DNA of 64,000 bases from Furfurilactobacillus milii (GTDB lineage: Bacteria > Bacillota > Bacilli > Lactobacillales > Lactobacillaceae): assembly GCF_021654115.1 (NCBI RefSeq), contig NZ_JAIWJF010000005.1:1-64000 (forward strand), given 5' to 3'. The position numbers and the translations under genes were made by a program. The notes beneath the pieces were generated by a model, which worked only from the letters and a program-made list of their open reading frames with translations, had not been told where the DNA came from and did no database searches. This document shows positions 35,143-43,913 of the stretch, one piece after another; positions within the stretch are counted from its first letter, which is position 1; each line of letters opens with the position of its first letter.

Positions 35143-35196
35143 AAAAGGGATTACCAACATTTGCGTGAGCACATGTCGGAAACCCCTTATTTTTTT
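35143..35196 (+). terminator. Terminator between gpmA and the kinase gene
   Basis: AAAAGGGATTACC and GGAAACCCCTT form an imperfect stem followed by seven T. The 3' arm overlaps the stop of the convergent kinase gene. Confidence 0.6.
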
Positions 35197-36542
35197 GGCC
35201 TTGTCAGTGGAAAGCTAATGGTAAAAATGGTTCCTTGTGGATGATTATCAGTGATAGTGACTTTGCCGCGGTGGCTGTCAATGATCCACTTAGCAATTGA
35301 GAGGCCGAGACCGTTGCCACCTGTTGCACGACTTCTTGACTTATCAACGCGATAGAAGCGGTCAAAAACGTGCGCTTTATCTTGATCTTTGATGCCTATA
35401 CCCGTGTCTTTTACTTGAAGTTCCCAACGATTGCCGACGAGTCGAGCCGAAAAGCTGATAGTTGCGCCTGACTCAGTGTATTTCAGCGCGTTGTCCAAGA
35501 AAATGACAATCAATTGGTGGATTCGTTGCTTGTCGATTACTAAATCACGGTCAAGCTGAATGTTCTCCTCAAAGTGTTTATCCTGGCTGTCTGCGATTTC
35601 TGAGTAGGGTTGAATGACTGTTTCTAAAAATGGTGCCATCGCGACAGACTCAGTCCGAATCTGTGTCATATCCGAATCTGAACGCGCTAGTAACAATAGA
35701 TCACTGGTTAGCGAATTCAAACGTCTTACTTCAGAAAGTGACATGGTGATTTGTTCAGTTTGATCCATGACCTTATCATTTGGGCGGGTTAACATTATTT
35801 CAAGTTTGTTTTGGATGACAGTCAGTGGTGTCCGTAATTCATGGGCAGCATTGGCTACGAATTCGCGCTGTCGTTGCCACGATCGGAGAATTGGCCGCAT
35901 ATTGAGACGCGCCAGCACATAACTCAGCAAGATTGAAATTAACCAGAAGGTTACCATCGTCCACAATAGCGTGCGTTTGAATACACCAACAGAAACGTGT
36001 TCAGAATCGGTGTTAGTCACAATCATTACGTAGTAGCCACCATAGCCCAACGCATTGTTGGCAGCCGGAACTTTGATTGTCATTGTGCGAAAGTTATTTT
36101 GGCCGTTGACGCGAATATCACGCAGTTCGTTCAAATGATGTGGATTAAGTTTGATTTGTTGAAGCACATTAACATAATCGTTTTGGGAACCCGTTTTTTT
36201 CTTCTTTTTTGGCTGGTTAGCGGAGTTATTTGTGTTTGGCGTGCCGGCCGTCGGATTGCCATTGATGAGTGTACCGTCTGAGTCGAACACCAGCAGAGAC
36301 GTTCGAAAAGCAATGGCTCGGTATGCGTCCTGACTGGCCGGTCCGCCAGTGACACGTTGCCCAAGTAATATTTGACGTTGCACCTTGATTCCGCGCGTGA
36401 CACTTTGATAAATGGAGGGTTGAAAAACCTGCCATAAGATAGTGCCCAATGTGAGAAAGATGACGGCGAAACTGATGAGTTCGCTGACAAATAGCCACCA
36501 CTGTTGTTTGCCGAAGGCGTGTTGTGCTTGTTTCGTTTTCAC
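35187..36542 (-). CDS. ciaH: Sensor histidine kinase, CiaH-like
   Basis: 451 residues: membrane helix about 18-38, extracytoplasmic sensor about 39-190 with a Lys/Asn/Pro-rich insert (NQPKKKKKTG), second helix about 192-212, HisKA domain with AAHELRTPLT (phospho-His), and the HATPase with N-box (FLDNALKYT), DTGIGI, and GGNGLGLSIAKWI. The start overlaps the regulator stop by four bases, so they are coupled. Assignment as CiaH rests mainly on the partner's CiaR-like sequence. The signal is unknown. Confidence 0.85.
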   Translation of the reverse strand: MKTKQAQHAFGKQQWWLFVSELISFAVIFLTLGTILWQVFQPSIYQSVTRGIKVQRQILLGQRVTGGPASQDAYRAIAFRTSLLVFDSDGTLINGNPTAGTPNTNNSANQPKKKKKTGSQNDYVNVLQQIKLNPHHLNELRDIRVNGQNNFRTMTIKVPAANNALGYGGYYVMIVTNTDSEHVSVGVFKRTLLWTMVTFWLISILLSYVLARLNMRPILRSWQRQREFVANAAHELRTPLTVIQNKLEIMLTRPNDKVMDQTEQITMSLSEVRRLNSLTSDLLLLARSDSDMTQIRTESVAMAPFLETVIQPYSEIADSQDKHFEENIQLDRDLVIDKQRIHQLIVIFLDNALKYTESGATISFSARLVGNRWELQVKDTGIGIKDQDKAHVFDRFYRVDKSRSRATGGNGLGLSIAKWIIDSHRGKVTITDNHPQGTIFTISFPLTRPKK

Positions 36543-37225
36543 TGTTCTGCTCCCACAAGGTAGCCAGCGTTACGCAATGTTTTGATGTATGCGTCCGCAC
36601 CGGTTGGCTTGAGTTTTTTTCTGAGGTTTGAAACGTAAACTTCAACTACTGTAATGGATGTTTCAGAATCAAATCCCCAGAGGCGATCAAAAATTTGGTC
36701 CTTGGTCACAATCGTTCCCTGGTTCTGAATAAAGTACACGAGTAAATCGAATTCCTTACCGTTCAACTGGACAGGGTTGTCATTAACAGTAACAGCATGG
36801 TTTTGTAAATTAATACTGATGCTGCCCATAGTCAGAATATTTTCGTTTAGAAAGCTGCCACTACGTTTTAACAGTGCTCGCACCCTTAATAAAAGTTCTT
36901 CGCGATGGAAAGGCTTGGTGAGATAGTCATCTGCGCCTAAGTTAAAGCCACGAATTTTGTCATCCAAACCGTCCTTGGCGGTTAAAAATAGGACAGGGAC
37001 GTCTAGGTGTTGTTCCCGAATGGCCTTGAGCACGTCCAGACCACTTTCCAATGGCAGCATCCAGTCGAGAATGATGAGATCATAAATTCCCTGAGTGGCC
37101 ATGAATTCACCGTCTTCGCCATCAAACGCCTGGTCGCAGGTAATCACGTCGGTGAGCAATTCCTTGATGCTGTCTGACACAGTGTGGTCATCTTCAACAA
37201 TTAAGCCTCGCGCAAGTTGTTGCAT
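36539..37225 (-). CDS. ciaR: OmpR-family response regulator, CiaR-like
   Basis: 228 residues: receiver domain about 1-125 with the acidic pair VEDD, phospho-Asp in LDWMLP near 54 and KPF near 104; winged-helix domain about 130-226 with WGFDSETSITVVEVYVSNLRKKL, a pattern shared with streptococcal CiaR. It probably controls envelope-stress genes. Start ATG 37225 follows GGGGGAG. First gene of a two-gene operon. Confidence 0.88.
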   Translation of the reverse strand: MQQLARGLIVEDDHTVSDSIKELLTDVITCDQAFDGEDGEFMATQGIYDLIILDWMLPLESGLDVLKAIREQHLDVPVLFLTAKDGLDDKIRGFNLGADDYLTKPFHREELLLRVRALLKRSGSFLNENILTMGSISINLQNHAVTVNDNPVQLNGKEFDLLVYFIQNQGTIVTKDQIFDRLWGFDSETSITVVEVYVSNLRKKLKPTGADAYIKTLRNAGYLVGAEQ

Positions 37226-37305
37226 AATTTGTCTCCCCCTCGAAGATAAAAATTCTCTAGTTGTTAAACTTGTTTTATCAAATGTAAATTTATTTGAGCA
37301 TTGGA

Positions 37306-37599
37306 TTACTTTTGATTATTGTAGTCGAAAATGCCCTCCGATGCGACTGCTGGAACCAAACGACTGGATGGATTAACTAGCCAGCCATTGTCACAGAGTT
37401 GGTGATAAGTTTTGGTAACCGGCACCCAGATTCCTTCACGTAAAATGTCAGCGATAGTGGCCCAAAATAATGGATCACGTTTTTGTTGGCGTGTGACGTT
37501 CACTTCAAACTTTTGACCGGCTTCTGTTTCGGCCACAAGGGTAGGGCATTGTGCCACAATAACTTTTGCTGAAATTAAATCACGAGAATCCTTTAACAT
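37306..37599 (-). CDS. Unknown small protein
   Basis: 97 residues from ATG 37599 (GGAG nine bases upstream); an upstream in-frame ATG at 37656 lacks a site. Mixed alpha/beta composition: a start resembling a short beta-barrel (LISAKVIVAQCPTLVAETEAGQKFEVNVTRQQ), then WATIADILREGIWVPVTKTYHQLCDNGWLV. Two Cys, no membrane segment. Family not recognised. It lies upstream of, and in line with, ciaRH, separated by about 80 bases. Confidence 0.65.
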   Translation of the reverse strand: MLKDSRDLISAKVIVAQCPTLVAETEAGQKFEVNVTRQQKRDPLFWATIADILREGIWVPVTKTYHQLCDNGWLVNPSSRLVPAVASEGIFDYNNQK

Positions 37600-37736
37600 A
37601 TCGATCACTCCATTCGAACACAAGATGTTTAGTTCATTCCGATTGCTTTGGAACATGATTAATCATATTGAACGCAACATAAAGAGAGCTTAAAAGCTGG
37701 AAAAGAAAAAGTAAAGGGACGTGGAAAATGGCAAAC

Positions 37737-37768
37737 AAAAAGCTGTGAGCATTAAACTCACAGCTTTT
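37737..37768 (-). terminator. Bidirectional terminator after pepC
   Basis: AAAAGCTGTGAG pairs with CTCACAGCTTTT around CATTAAA. It lies just past the pepC stop on the minus strand. Confidence 0.88.
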
Positions 37769-37791
37769 ATCATGTACTAAATGTGTATTTA

Positions 37792-39126
37792 TTAAGCTAA
37801 GGCACCCATTGGATCCCAAGGCTGTAACATTTTCGGTTCTTGTGCCTGAGCCTTTTGCAGGTTTTCAGGCATGAAGTTCTTGTTAACAACAACTTGGTAG
37901 CAGTATTCATCCATCCAGGCATCGCTCATAACAAAGTAACCTTTGTCACCAACTTTATCGCCCCATGAATTTTCAACCTTCCACTTAGTTGGTTTGCCAT
38001 CGACAAGATCAACACCGGTTAAGACCATGGCGTGGGTCATCAGACTTTCGCCGTAGTCCAAGCGTTCTGCCTTGCTCATGGAGAAGTCAACGTCGAATAA
38101 TTCATCCTTAGCGTAAACTTTAGTGTCCATGATGCCGTTCTTACGGTCAGAACTTTGACCAACATCACAGCCGAACCAGACACTTTGGCCGGCTTGTAAT
38201 TGTGCAATGGCCATTTGTTTGAAGTCTTCCATTGAGACGTTCAAATGTTTAACTTCACGGCCACCGACCACGTTACCTAACATTTCAACGGTGTAGGTCT
38301 TGTTATATTCCTTGTCATCAGTTGGCGCATTGATGATAGAAACATATTGAGACAGATCCCAATTAACATACTTGTCGTAGAATGTTTTAGGCGTTAAATC
38401 GCGATCAATATGGTATTCCTTGTTACTGTCACGGTATTCGAAATCAAACTTAGTGACAGGTTCACCGAAGCTGTAAGATAAGATGCGATAAACTTCTTGT
38501 AATTTACGATCTTTCATTTCGTCAATTTCTGCGCGGCTAGCCTTGTTAGCGACCAGTTCACGGAATTCAACGGCGTCCTTACGTAACTTCAGGTTTAACA
38601 AACTATTGATCTGACCAGAAGCAGATGAGTTAAAGGTTTCTGGCATTGCGGATTGTGGCACAACCCCATATTTTTCAATGATGGCGCAAATCATGTCCCA
38701 TTGACCACCGTCTTGTTGAGGCGTTTCCATCAAAAAGGCAACTTTACGGTCATCTAATGGCTTGTCGGCCGTGTTGATGACGTTTTCGTAAAAGTAGTTA
38801 GCCTTTTCGAACTTGTCCCAGAAGTAGGTGTAGTTTTGGGATAATTCAAAGTCACCAGGTAAGTTAAAGGTGTCCTTCATAGCGTGGCGCATGGTGTTCA
38901 ATGCGGCAAACATCCAGCAACGCCCACTTTGCTTCTGATTAGCGACATGACCAGTGTCCAAATCAATGGAGAAGATTGGTGTCATGTTGACATTTGCAAT
39001 GTCATCTTGGGCAGTTGCTAAGATACCGTTTTTCTTAACGGCACGTTCCAAAACAGAGGCATCCTTGCGCTCTGACAATTCGCTTTCGTAACGGCGAATT
39101 TGATCAGGTGTAATTTCAGTACTCAA
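37792..39126 (-). CDS. pepC: Cysteine aminopeptidase C
   Basis: 444 residues of the C1B bleomycin-hydrolase/PepC family. Catalytic Cys70 in QKQSGRCWMFAALN, His in LMTHAMVLTG, Asn in WKVENSWGDKVG; the C-terminus PWDPMGALA is the conserved carboxyl arm that gives aminopeptidase specificity in the hexamer. It releases N-terminal residues from peptides imported for nitrogen supply. The start is taken as TTG 39126 because GGAG is then eight bases upstream; GTG 39135 overlaps the site. Confidence 0.95.
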   Translation of the reverse strand: MSTEITPDQIRRYESELSERKDASVLERAVKKNGILATAQDDIANVNMTPIFSIDLDTGHVANQKQSGRCWMFAALNTMRHAMKDTFNLPGDFELSQNYTYFWDKFEKANYFYENVINTADKPLDDRKVAFLMETPQQDGGQWDMICAIIEKYGVVPQSAMPETFNSSASGQINSLLNLKLRKDAVEFRELVANKASRAEIDEMKDRKLQEVYRILSYSFGEPVTKFDFEYRDSNKEYHIDRDLTPKTFYDKYVNWDLSQYVSIINAPTDDKEYNKTYTVEMLGNVVGGREVKHLNVSMEDFKQMAIAQLQAGQSVWFGCDVGQSSDRKNGIMDTKVYAKDELFDVDFSMSKAERLDYGESLMTHAMVLTGVDLVDGKPTKWKVENSWGDKVGDKGYFVMSDAWMDEYCYQVVVNKNFMPENLQKAQAQEPKMLQPWDPMGALA

Positions 39127-39310
39127 ATGGCTCACTCCTTTTTATATGCATGCAAACAGTATACTGCATTAGAAGAACATTAAAAAGAGGTGAGTGGACG
39201 CAAACTAGATTTGTGCTTCCACGATGGGTGAAGTTGTTAAACGAGGACTGGTTCATGACGTTTTTCGTTGTTAACGCTAGTGACTGGATAACAGCTATAT
39301 AGGTAACTAA

Positions 39311-39349
39311 AAAAACAGACAATCAACGTTTTGCTGATTGTCTGTTTTT
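39311..39349 (-). terminator. Terminator after GNAT gene
   Basis: AAAAACAGACAATCA pairs with TGATTGTCTGTTTTT around an 9-nt loop, between the acetyltransferase stop and pepC. Confidence 0.88.
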
Positions 39350-39361
39350 GTGCATATTCAA

Positions 39362-39916
39362 TTAACGGTCCAAGACCATGTCATAAGCGACATTTCGTTC
39401 GTCTGGTTGGCCGCCCGTGACGGGGACCAAACCGATGTATGAAAAACCATTCGTTTCGATTACATGTTGCATGCCGAAGTTTTGCGGATGAGTGTCAATC
39501 CGCACGCTCTCAACTTCTGGGTCGAGACGGATCTGTTCCAACATGAGATCAAAGAAATCATGTGTGAGGTGATGACCACGAGATGCTTTCGCCATGGCAA
39601 CGCGATGAATAGACACGTAATTTGTTTCTGTGCCAGTTACACGCCATGTGCCATCCGTGATTGCTTCATACGGGTGATCGATACCTTTCACGAGAGAAGC
39701 AATCGCTAAAATTGTACCTTCGTCGTCTTTTAAAGCAACAGTTTCGCCGCGATCAATATCGCCAGCGATGACGCTGTCTTCTGGATAACCATCTTGCCAT
39801 TGATTGATTCCTTGTTCTGCCAAGAAGTCACGGGCATCAGTAATGATGTCCTTAATTGCTGGTAGGTCGTTCATTTCTGCGAAGTGTAGAGTTACGTTAA
39901 GCGTTGATGTTGTCAT
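39362..39916 (-). CDS. GNAT-family N-acetyltransferase
   Basis: 184 residues with the GNAT fold: beta strands around VALKDDEGTILAIASLV, the acetyl-CoA-loop region RVAMAKASRGHHLTHDFFDLML and the C-terminal SVRIDTHPQNFGMQHVIETNGFSYIGLVPV. The substrate is unknown. AAAGGAG precedes ATG 39916. It is upstream of pepC on the same strand but separated by a terminator. Confidence 0.85.
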   Translation of the reverse strand: MTTSTLNVTLHFAEMNDLPAIKDIITDARDFLAEQGINQWQDGYPEDSVIAGDIDRGETVALKDDEGTILAIASLVKGIDHPYEAITDGTWRVTGTETNYVSIHRVAMAKASRGHHLTHDFFDLMLEQIRLDPEVESVRIDTHPQNFGMQHVIETNGFSYIGLVPVTGGQPDERNVAYDMVLDR

Positions 39917-40723
39917 GAGACTCGCTCCTTTTTATTGGTGACATAACGAGGACCGTTCATTAAACGATATCGAATTTACGTTCAATGACTTATCTGTGTT
40001 ATGACACGCGCAATGTGCTGCTAATAGCAGCCAGGTTGATTCACGAGGAATCATGACAGTGACCATATTATGGGTGGGTAACTCCTCATCAGTTACACTT
40101 TTCATTGGCTGGTCACTGCCTGATGAAAAGGTCATTTTGTCGACCACGAAGAAGCATTTTACACGGTTTACTTACAAAAGGCTAGTGTTTTGAACATTAA
40201 TTTTTAACTCATAATTTCAATTATAAAAAAGGTTCCAAAGGCTTGCAAAATCAAGTTATGTGAAACTTTCACAACAGTGCACAGAGAACTCTAATCAGAC
40301 GCTACTGCAATGTCTGAAAGCAAAGTTGTTAGTCGAAAGATGAAACTGTAAAAAGGCATAATCCGTTACGACTTTGTCAACAATCTTGTTGAGCTTGAAA
40401 TATTTGATAAGAAATGCCGCGCACGAGAAGTAATATTTTAGGTACTGAAACAAACAGTACGATAACTCATTATTGTTTAATACATCGTAAATACTTGCCT
40501 TATACAAACTTTATCGCTAGTTATGATGGCGCACGGTCTATATTGAATAACACTCAGCATCGGTTCTTGAAAAAAAGAAGCTTATGCTGATTGATGACAA
40601 TCATTTAGGAATGAGCAAATTGGACGAAAATAATGAGTTGAAGTGTTGCTTGAATCGTTTGGCTTTTAAAACACTAGCTTACAGACGCAAACCACTCTAG
40701 ACACATTTTTAGGAAGTTTAAAT
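39917..40723 (+). other. AT-rich gene-poor region before marR
   Basis: About 800 bp without a convincing gene. Two minus-strand open frames (39932-40147, GTG start; 40295-40507, TTG start) lack ribosome-binding sites and recognisable motifs. Base composition from about 40160 onwards is clearly more AT-rich than the flanks. It may contain decayed coding DNA or regulatory sequence for the regulator that follows; I see no defined element. Confidence 0.5.
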
Positions 40724-41182
40724 ATGGCAAAACAGCAAACCGCGACACAAATTGTAATTGAAATGATGGATGAAAGTTATCTACGTGATTTTCTCAAAGT
40801 TGAGCAACATTTAAAATGCATTGGAAAAAATCTTGGTGTGGGATGGCGCGGACTATCCTTGCTTAACCAGATTGCAAAAAATGATCGGATTACTTTAGAC
40901 GTGTTGGCAAAACAAAATCATATTACCAAGGGTGCGATTTCAACACAAATAAAGACGTTGTTGCAATTTGGACTAATTGAAGTTGAGGTTAGTCCGAATG
41001 ATCGGCGTCAGCATTTTATTCATCTTACACTCAAGGGAAAACGAGTGATCAAAGAATTAGATGTTCACGAAAAGAAAACGGTCGCAGCGATTCTTGAAAA
41101 AATGAGTCTTAAGGAAATCACACAGTTGAGTAAATACTTTGAACACTTTGTAGCTGTGTTAGATTCAAATGTAGAGGACTAA
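40724..41182 (+). CDS. MarR-family transcriptional regulator
   Basis: 152 residues with a winged helix-turn-helix of the MarR type: recognition region LAKQNHITKGAISTQIKTLLQFGLIEVEVSPNDRRQHFIHLTLKGKRVIKEL, including the DRR wing motif. Members respond to phenolics, oxidants or antibiotics and usually control neighbouring genes. Here the nearest genes are separated by terminators, so its targets are unclear. AGGAAG precedes ATG 40724. The gene is more AT-rich than its neighbours, perhaps acquired. Confidence 0.85.
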   Translation: MAKQQTATQIVIEMMDESYLRDFLKVEQHLKCIGKNLGVGWRGLSLLNQIAKNDRITLDVLAKQNHITKGAISTQIKTLLQFGLIEVEVSPNDRRQHFIHLTLKGKRVIKELDVHEKKTVAAILEKMSLKEITQLSKYFEHFVAVLDSNVED

Positions 41183-41312
41183 AAACATTGTGTGACCGAT
41201 CACGATTTCAGATCAGTTAATCATTTCGTGTTGCGTCATGTCATTGTTATTAGGGACACAAACAGTACTTATTTATTGATTCACTGATTTAACTTTAAGC
41301 AAGATCATCTTC

Positions 41313-41363
41313 AAACAGTAAAACGGCCATTCAGGGGAAATCTGAATGGCCGTTTTACTGTTT
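41313..41363 (+). terminator. Strong bidirectional terminator marR/hydrolase
   Basis: A perfect 22-bp stem (41313-41334 with 41342-41363) with a 7-nt loop and A/T-rich ends between convergent genes. No gene lies between 41183 and 41439. Confidence 0.88.
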
Positions 41364-41439
41364 GTTTGCGGTGCGAATTGTGTTTGCTGTTTGTAAATGA
41401 CTTGTCAAAAATAACCGATTAACTTAACGTGAAGACAAC

Positions 41440-42237
41440 TTATTTGTCGAGTAAATCGTTTATCCATTCGATCGCTAAAGTTAACCAGTGGGCTACGTGT
41501 GGTAAATCTGTCCCTGGTTTCCAGGCCGTAACATTGTTGGCAAGCGCCAAGCCGTGTGGTCCGTGGTTAAAAACATGGAGTTCAAGTGGTAAGTTGTGAT
41601 TATAACTTTCCTGAACGTACGATAATGTGTTTGTTACAGGAACCGCTTGATCTTCATTAGTAACCCAAGCGAAAACTGGCTTATTTTTCACGGTGACGTG
41701 TTGTTCAGCTGCATACTTAGTTGGATCGTCAGTCCATTGTGCAATGGTTTTTTCATCCTTGGGAAAACCTAATAATGGGCTGATGACGGGATAACCAAGA
41801 ATGGCGCCGGCTGGTTCCAACACGCTGGCGGTGGCACCGGTGGCCTCACTTAACCATGATGAGGACCAGTAATCATTATAGAGTGCCACAATGTGACCAC
41901 CAACTGACATCCCAAACGGAATGATAGCATTGGCATCGACTGGCCAATCAGGATTTTGCTTGAGTTGACTAATCGTTTGACCGAGTTCAACTATCGGTGC
42001 TGGCAGTAGGGGTGTAACTTCGCCGACGAAGGAGTACCGCAAGTAGACGGCATTGAAACCCTTGGCAAAGAAGGTTAAAGCGACACTTTCAGCTTGTGCT
42101 TCAGGAATATGGGTATACGAACCACCAGGCACAATTACGATAGTTGGAAAAGTGGTTTGACCTTGTTGACCGGGTCGATCTTGCATAAAACCTTTATAAT
42201 AGCTGTGTTGGTTTAACATTTTTTTGACAATTTGCAT
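41440..42237 (-). CDS. Alpha/beta-hydrolase (esterase/peptidase-like)
   Basis: 265 residues from ATG 42237 (GAGGTGA six bases upstream). Nucleophile in GMSVGGHIV (GxSxGG), oxyanion region VPGGSYTHIP, acid in TNEDQAVPV and His in HGPHGLAL. It resembles the acetyl-xylan-esterase-like BD-FAE group of small esterases in lactobacilli. The substrate is unknown. No signal peptide, so it is cytosolic. Divergent from the GNAT gene at 42330. Confidence 0.85.
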   Translation of the reverse strand: MQIVKKMLNQHSYYKGFMQDRPGQQGQTTFPTIVIVPGGSYTHIPEAQAESVALTFFAKGFNAVYLRYSFVGEVTPLLPAPIVELGQTISQLKQNPDWPVDANAIIPFGMSVGGHIVALYNDYWSSSWLSEATGATASVLEPAGAILGYPVISPLLGFPKDEKTIAQWTDDPTKYAAEQHVTVKNKPVFAWVTNEDQAVPVTNTLSYVQESYNHNLPLELHVFNHGPHGLALANNVTAWKPGTDLPHVAHWLTLAIEWINDLLDK

Positions 42238-42329
42238 GACATTCACCTCGTGTTTATGATAGAGCCCAATGGTGACGGAGTGCAACTAATTCGTGATGTA
42301 ACGGCAAAATTGATTGGAAGGTAATGAGG

Positions 42330-42875
42330 ATGGCAATACCACTAAAAACGGCACGTTTAGAGCTACGAAGTATTCGAGAATCTGATTTATCGGCTTTCAC
42401 TCAAATTGTTGGAAATCCGCGTGTTGCGATGCCAGCCGGTTTTCAGCCGGTTCATAATGAATTTGAAGCACGGTTTTTGATGCGCCAAACATTGGGGCAA
42501 CGCTGGATTTGGGGCATTACCCGTCAAGCAGAGGACCAAATTATTGGTACCGTTGGACTATACGGCAGAACAGGACATGATGGCGCATTGGTGCACGGTG
42601 AACGGGATATTGGCTACATGCTTAACGAAAATTTTTGGGGTCACGGATATATGCCTGAGGCAGTGATGGCGGTCTTAACTTATGGCTTTGATCAGGGGCT
42701 ACAAGCAGTGTGGGGATCTTATTTTTCAGATAATGAACGCTCGGCGCGTATTTTTGAGCGGTTTGGTTTTCAATTTGATCATGAGATTCAGCATTCGGCA
42801 ACTGATTTTTTTGCACCAGGGAAAACAGAGCGTTTTTTTCGGTTAACACCAAATGATTTTGCATTGCATCAGTAA
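42330..42875 (+). CDS. GNAT acetyltransferase, RimJ/RimL type
   Basis: 181 residues starting MAIPLKTARLELRSI, typical of RimJ/RimL-like enzymes that acetylate protein N-termini or small molecules. Motif A region IGYMLNENFWGHGYMPEAVMAVLTYGF and the C-terminal NERSARIFERFGF are seen. ATG 42330 is preferred because GGAAGG is eight bases upstream, while ATG 42324 is only two bases from it. Confidence 0.85.
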   Translation: MAIPLKTARLELRSIRESDLSAFTQIVGNPRVAMPAGFQPVHNEFEARFLMRQTLGQRWIWGITRQAEDQIIGTVGLYGRTGHDGALVHGERDIGYMLNENFWGHGYMPEAVMAVLTYGFDQGLQAVWGSYFSDNERSARIFERFGFQFDHEIQHSATDFFAPGKTERFFRLTPNDFALHQ

Positions 42876-42982
42876 AATGTGGTCGAGGTTAATGGTTGAG
42901 TTACGTTTATCATTAATGCTTGGTATGCTATGATGGCAATGGTAAGTTATCTCTATCGTGATAATTAGGTTAGGAAGAAATT

Positions 42983-43507
42983 ATGCAATTAACGAGGGGC
43001 TTTGAGCAAGCCGCATGTATTTTAGCGTTACTCGCAACCCAAGATACGAACGTACCCATCACATCTGAAGTCATTCACACGAGATTGGGTGGCTCGCAAA
43101 CTTATATGCGAAAAATCATTCGCAAATTGGTCGTTGCTGGTCTAGTTAGATCTGTGTCTGGCAATCAGGGTGGATTTACGTTGGGGCGTAATTCACGTCA
43201 AATTACTGTTTGGGATGCGGTGGTAGCGACAGAGGGCGATATTCAAACATATCCCAACAATGGTTTGATTGATCGGGTATTCGATGATGTTGAACCACTG
43301 GCTAACCGTGGTACACAGGTGTTGACAGACATCTTTGTTGCCGCAGACGAACAGTATAAACATGTGTTACAAGAAACGTCGGTTCATCGGATTCTGGTCC
43401 ATATTTTTCAGTCACAAATTATCCCGACTGTTGATTGGAATGAAAGTACGGTGAACTATCCGAATTTCACCGCCAAACTAAAGGCACTTATCCATGGAGA
43501 AAATTAG
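42983..43507 (+). CDS. Rrf2-family transcriptional regulator
   Basis: 174 residues: N-terminal winged helix of the Rrf2 type (LTRGFEQAACILALLATQ, ITSEVIHTRLGGSQTYMRKIIRKLVVAGLVRSVSGNQGGFTLGR). It has only one Cys (residue 12) and so lacks the three-Cys Fe-S ligand set of IscR/NsrR; it may sense another signal, as do CymR/YwnA-type members. AGGAAG precedes ATG 42983. Targets unknown. Confidence 0.85.
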   Translation: MQLTRGFEQAACILALLATQDTNVPITSEVIHTRLGGSQTYMRKIIRKLVVAGLVRSVSGNQGGFTLGRNSRQITVWDAVVATEGDIQTYPNNGLIDRVFDDVEPLANRGTQVLTDIFVAADEQYKHVLQETSVHRILVHIFQSQIIPTVDWNESTVNYPNFTAKLKALIHGEN

Positions 43508-43568
43508 CGTTTTCTCGGGTAAATGACTGATTGATTTGATGAATACGTTTTCATTTTTGCTGAAAGCC

Positions 43569-43597
43569 TTGCAATTTGCGGGGCTTCTTTTTATACT
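43569..43597 (+). promoter_or_regulatory. lysP promoter
   Basis: TTGCAA (43569-43574), 17 bp and TATACT (43592-43597). It overlaps a small hairpin that may end the Rrf2 transcript. Confidence 0.7.
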
Positions 43598-43605
43598 CTG
43601 TTTAT

Positions 43606-43790
43606 ATCGAATGAAGAGGTTGCGACAATCATGAGTCGCCAAGTCGAGAACGTACAGGTTCTGTAACGCTTGGTTAAAGGGTGCGTCGCCGAAATGAGCT
43701 ACTGCTGTATCAGTATCTTGTTGGGACGTTGGTGAATAATCAACGAACTGTCGTGGTAAATAAAAACGCCACGGAGCGCTATCTAACGAT
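43606..43790 (+). ncRNA. Lysine riboswitch (L-box)
   Basis: Consensus blocks in order: AGAGGTTGCG, GAGTCGCC, AAAGGGTGCGTCGCCGAA, the GTATCAGTAT..GTTGGGACG region, GAACTGTCGTGG, and GGAGCGCTATCT. These line up with the well-known lysC leader of Bacillus. The position upstream of a lysine permease and a terminator fits repression by lysine. No covariance model was run. Confidence 0.9.
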
Positions 43791-43809
43791 TGACCAGGAT
43801 GAATTTGAC

Positions 43810-43860
43810 GGTTGGTTTGTTTAAGCGTGTCTTTGTGCATGATAAACAGACCGGCCTTTT
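43810..43860 (+). terminator. L-box regulated terminator
   Basis: A 13-bp stem (43810-43822 with 43844-43856, several G-U pairs) followed by TTTTATTT. It would form when lysine is bound. Confidence 0.7.
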
Positions 43861-43913
43861 ATTTATTCGGATTACATCAAGTGCTTCTCTTTAGAAAATG
43901 GGAGGAACTCGAT

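Noticed and set aside
39932-40147. 71-codon minus-strand open frame upstream of the GNAT gene
   Set aside because: GTG start without ribosome-binding site and no family resemblance; not enough to call a gene.
40295-40507. 70-codon minus-strand open frame in AT-rich DNA
   Set aside because: TTG start, no site, hydrophobic-aromatic composition expected by chance in AT-rich sequence.
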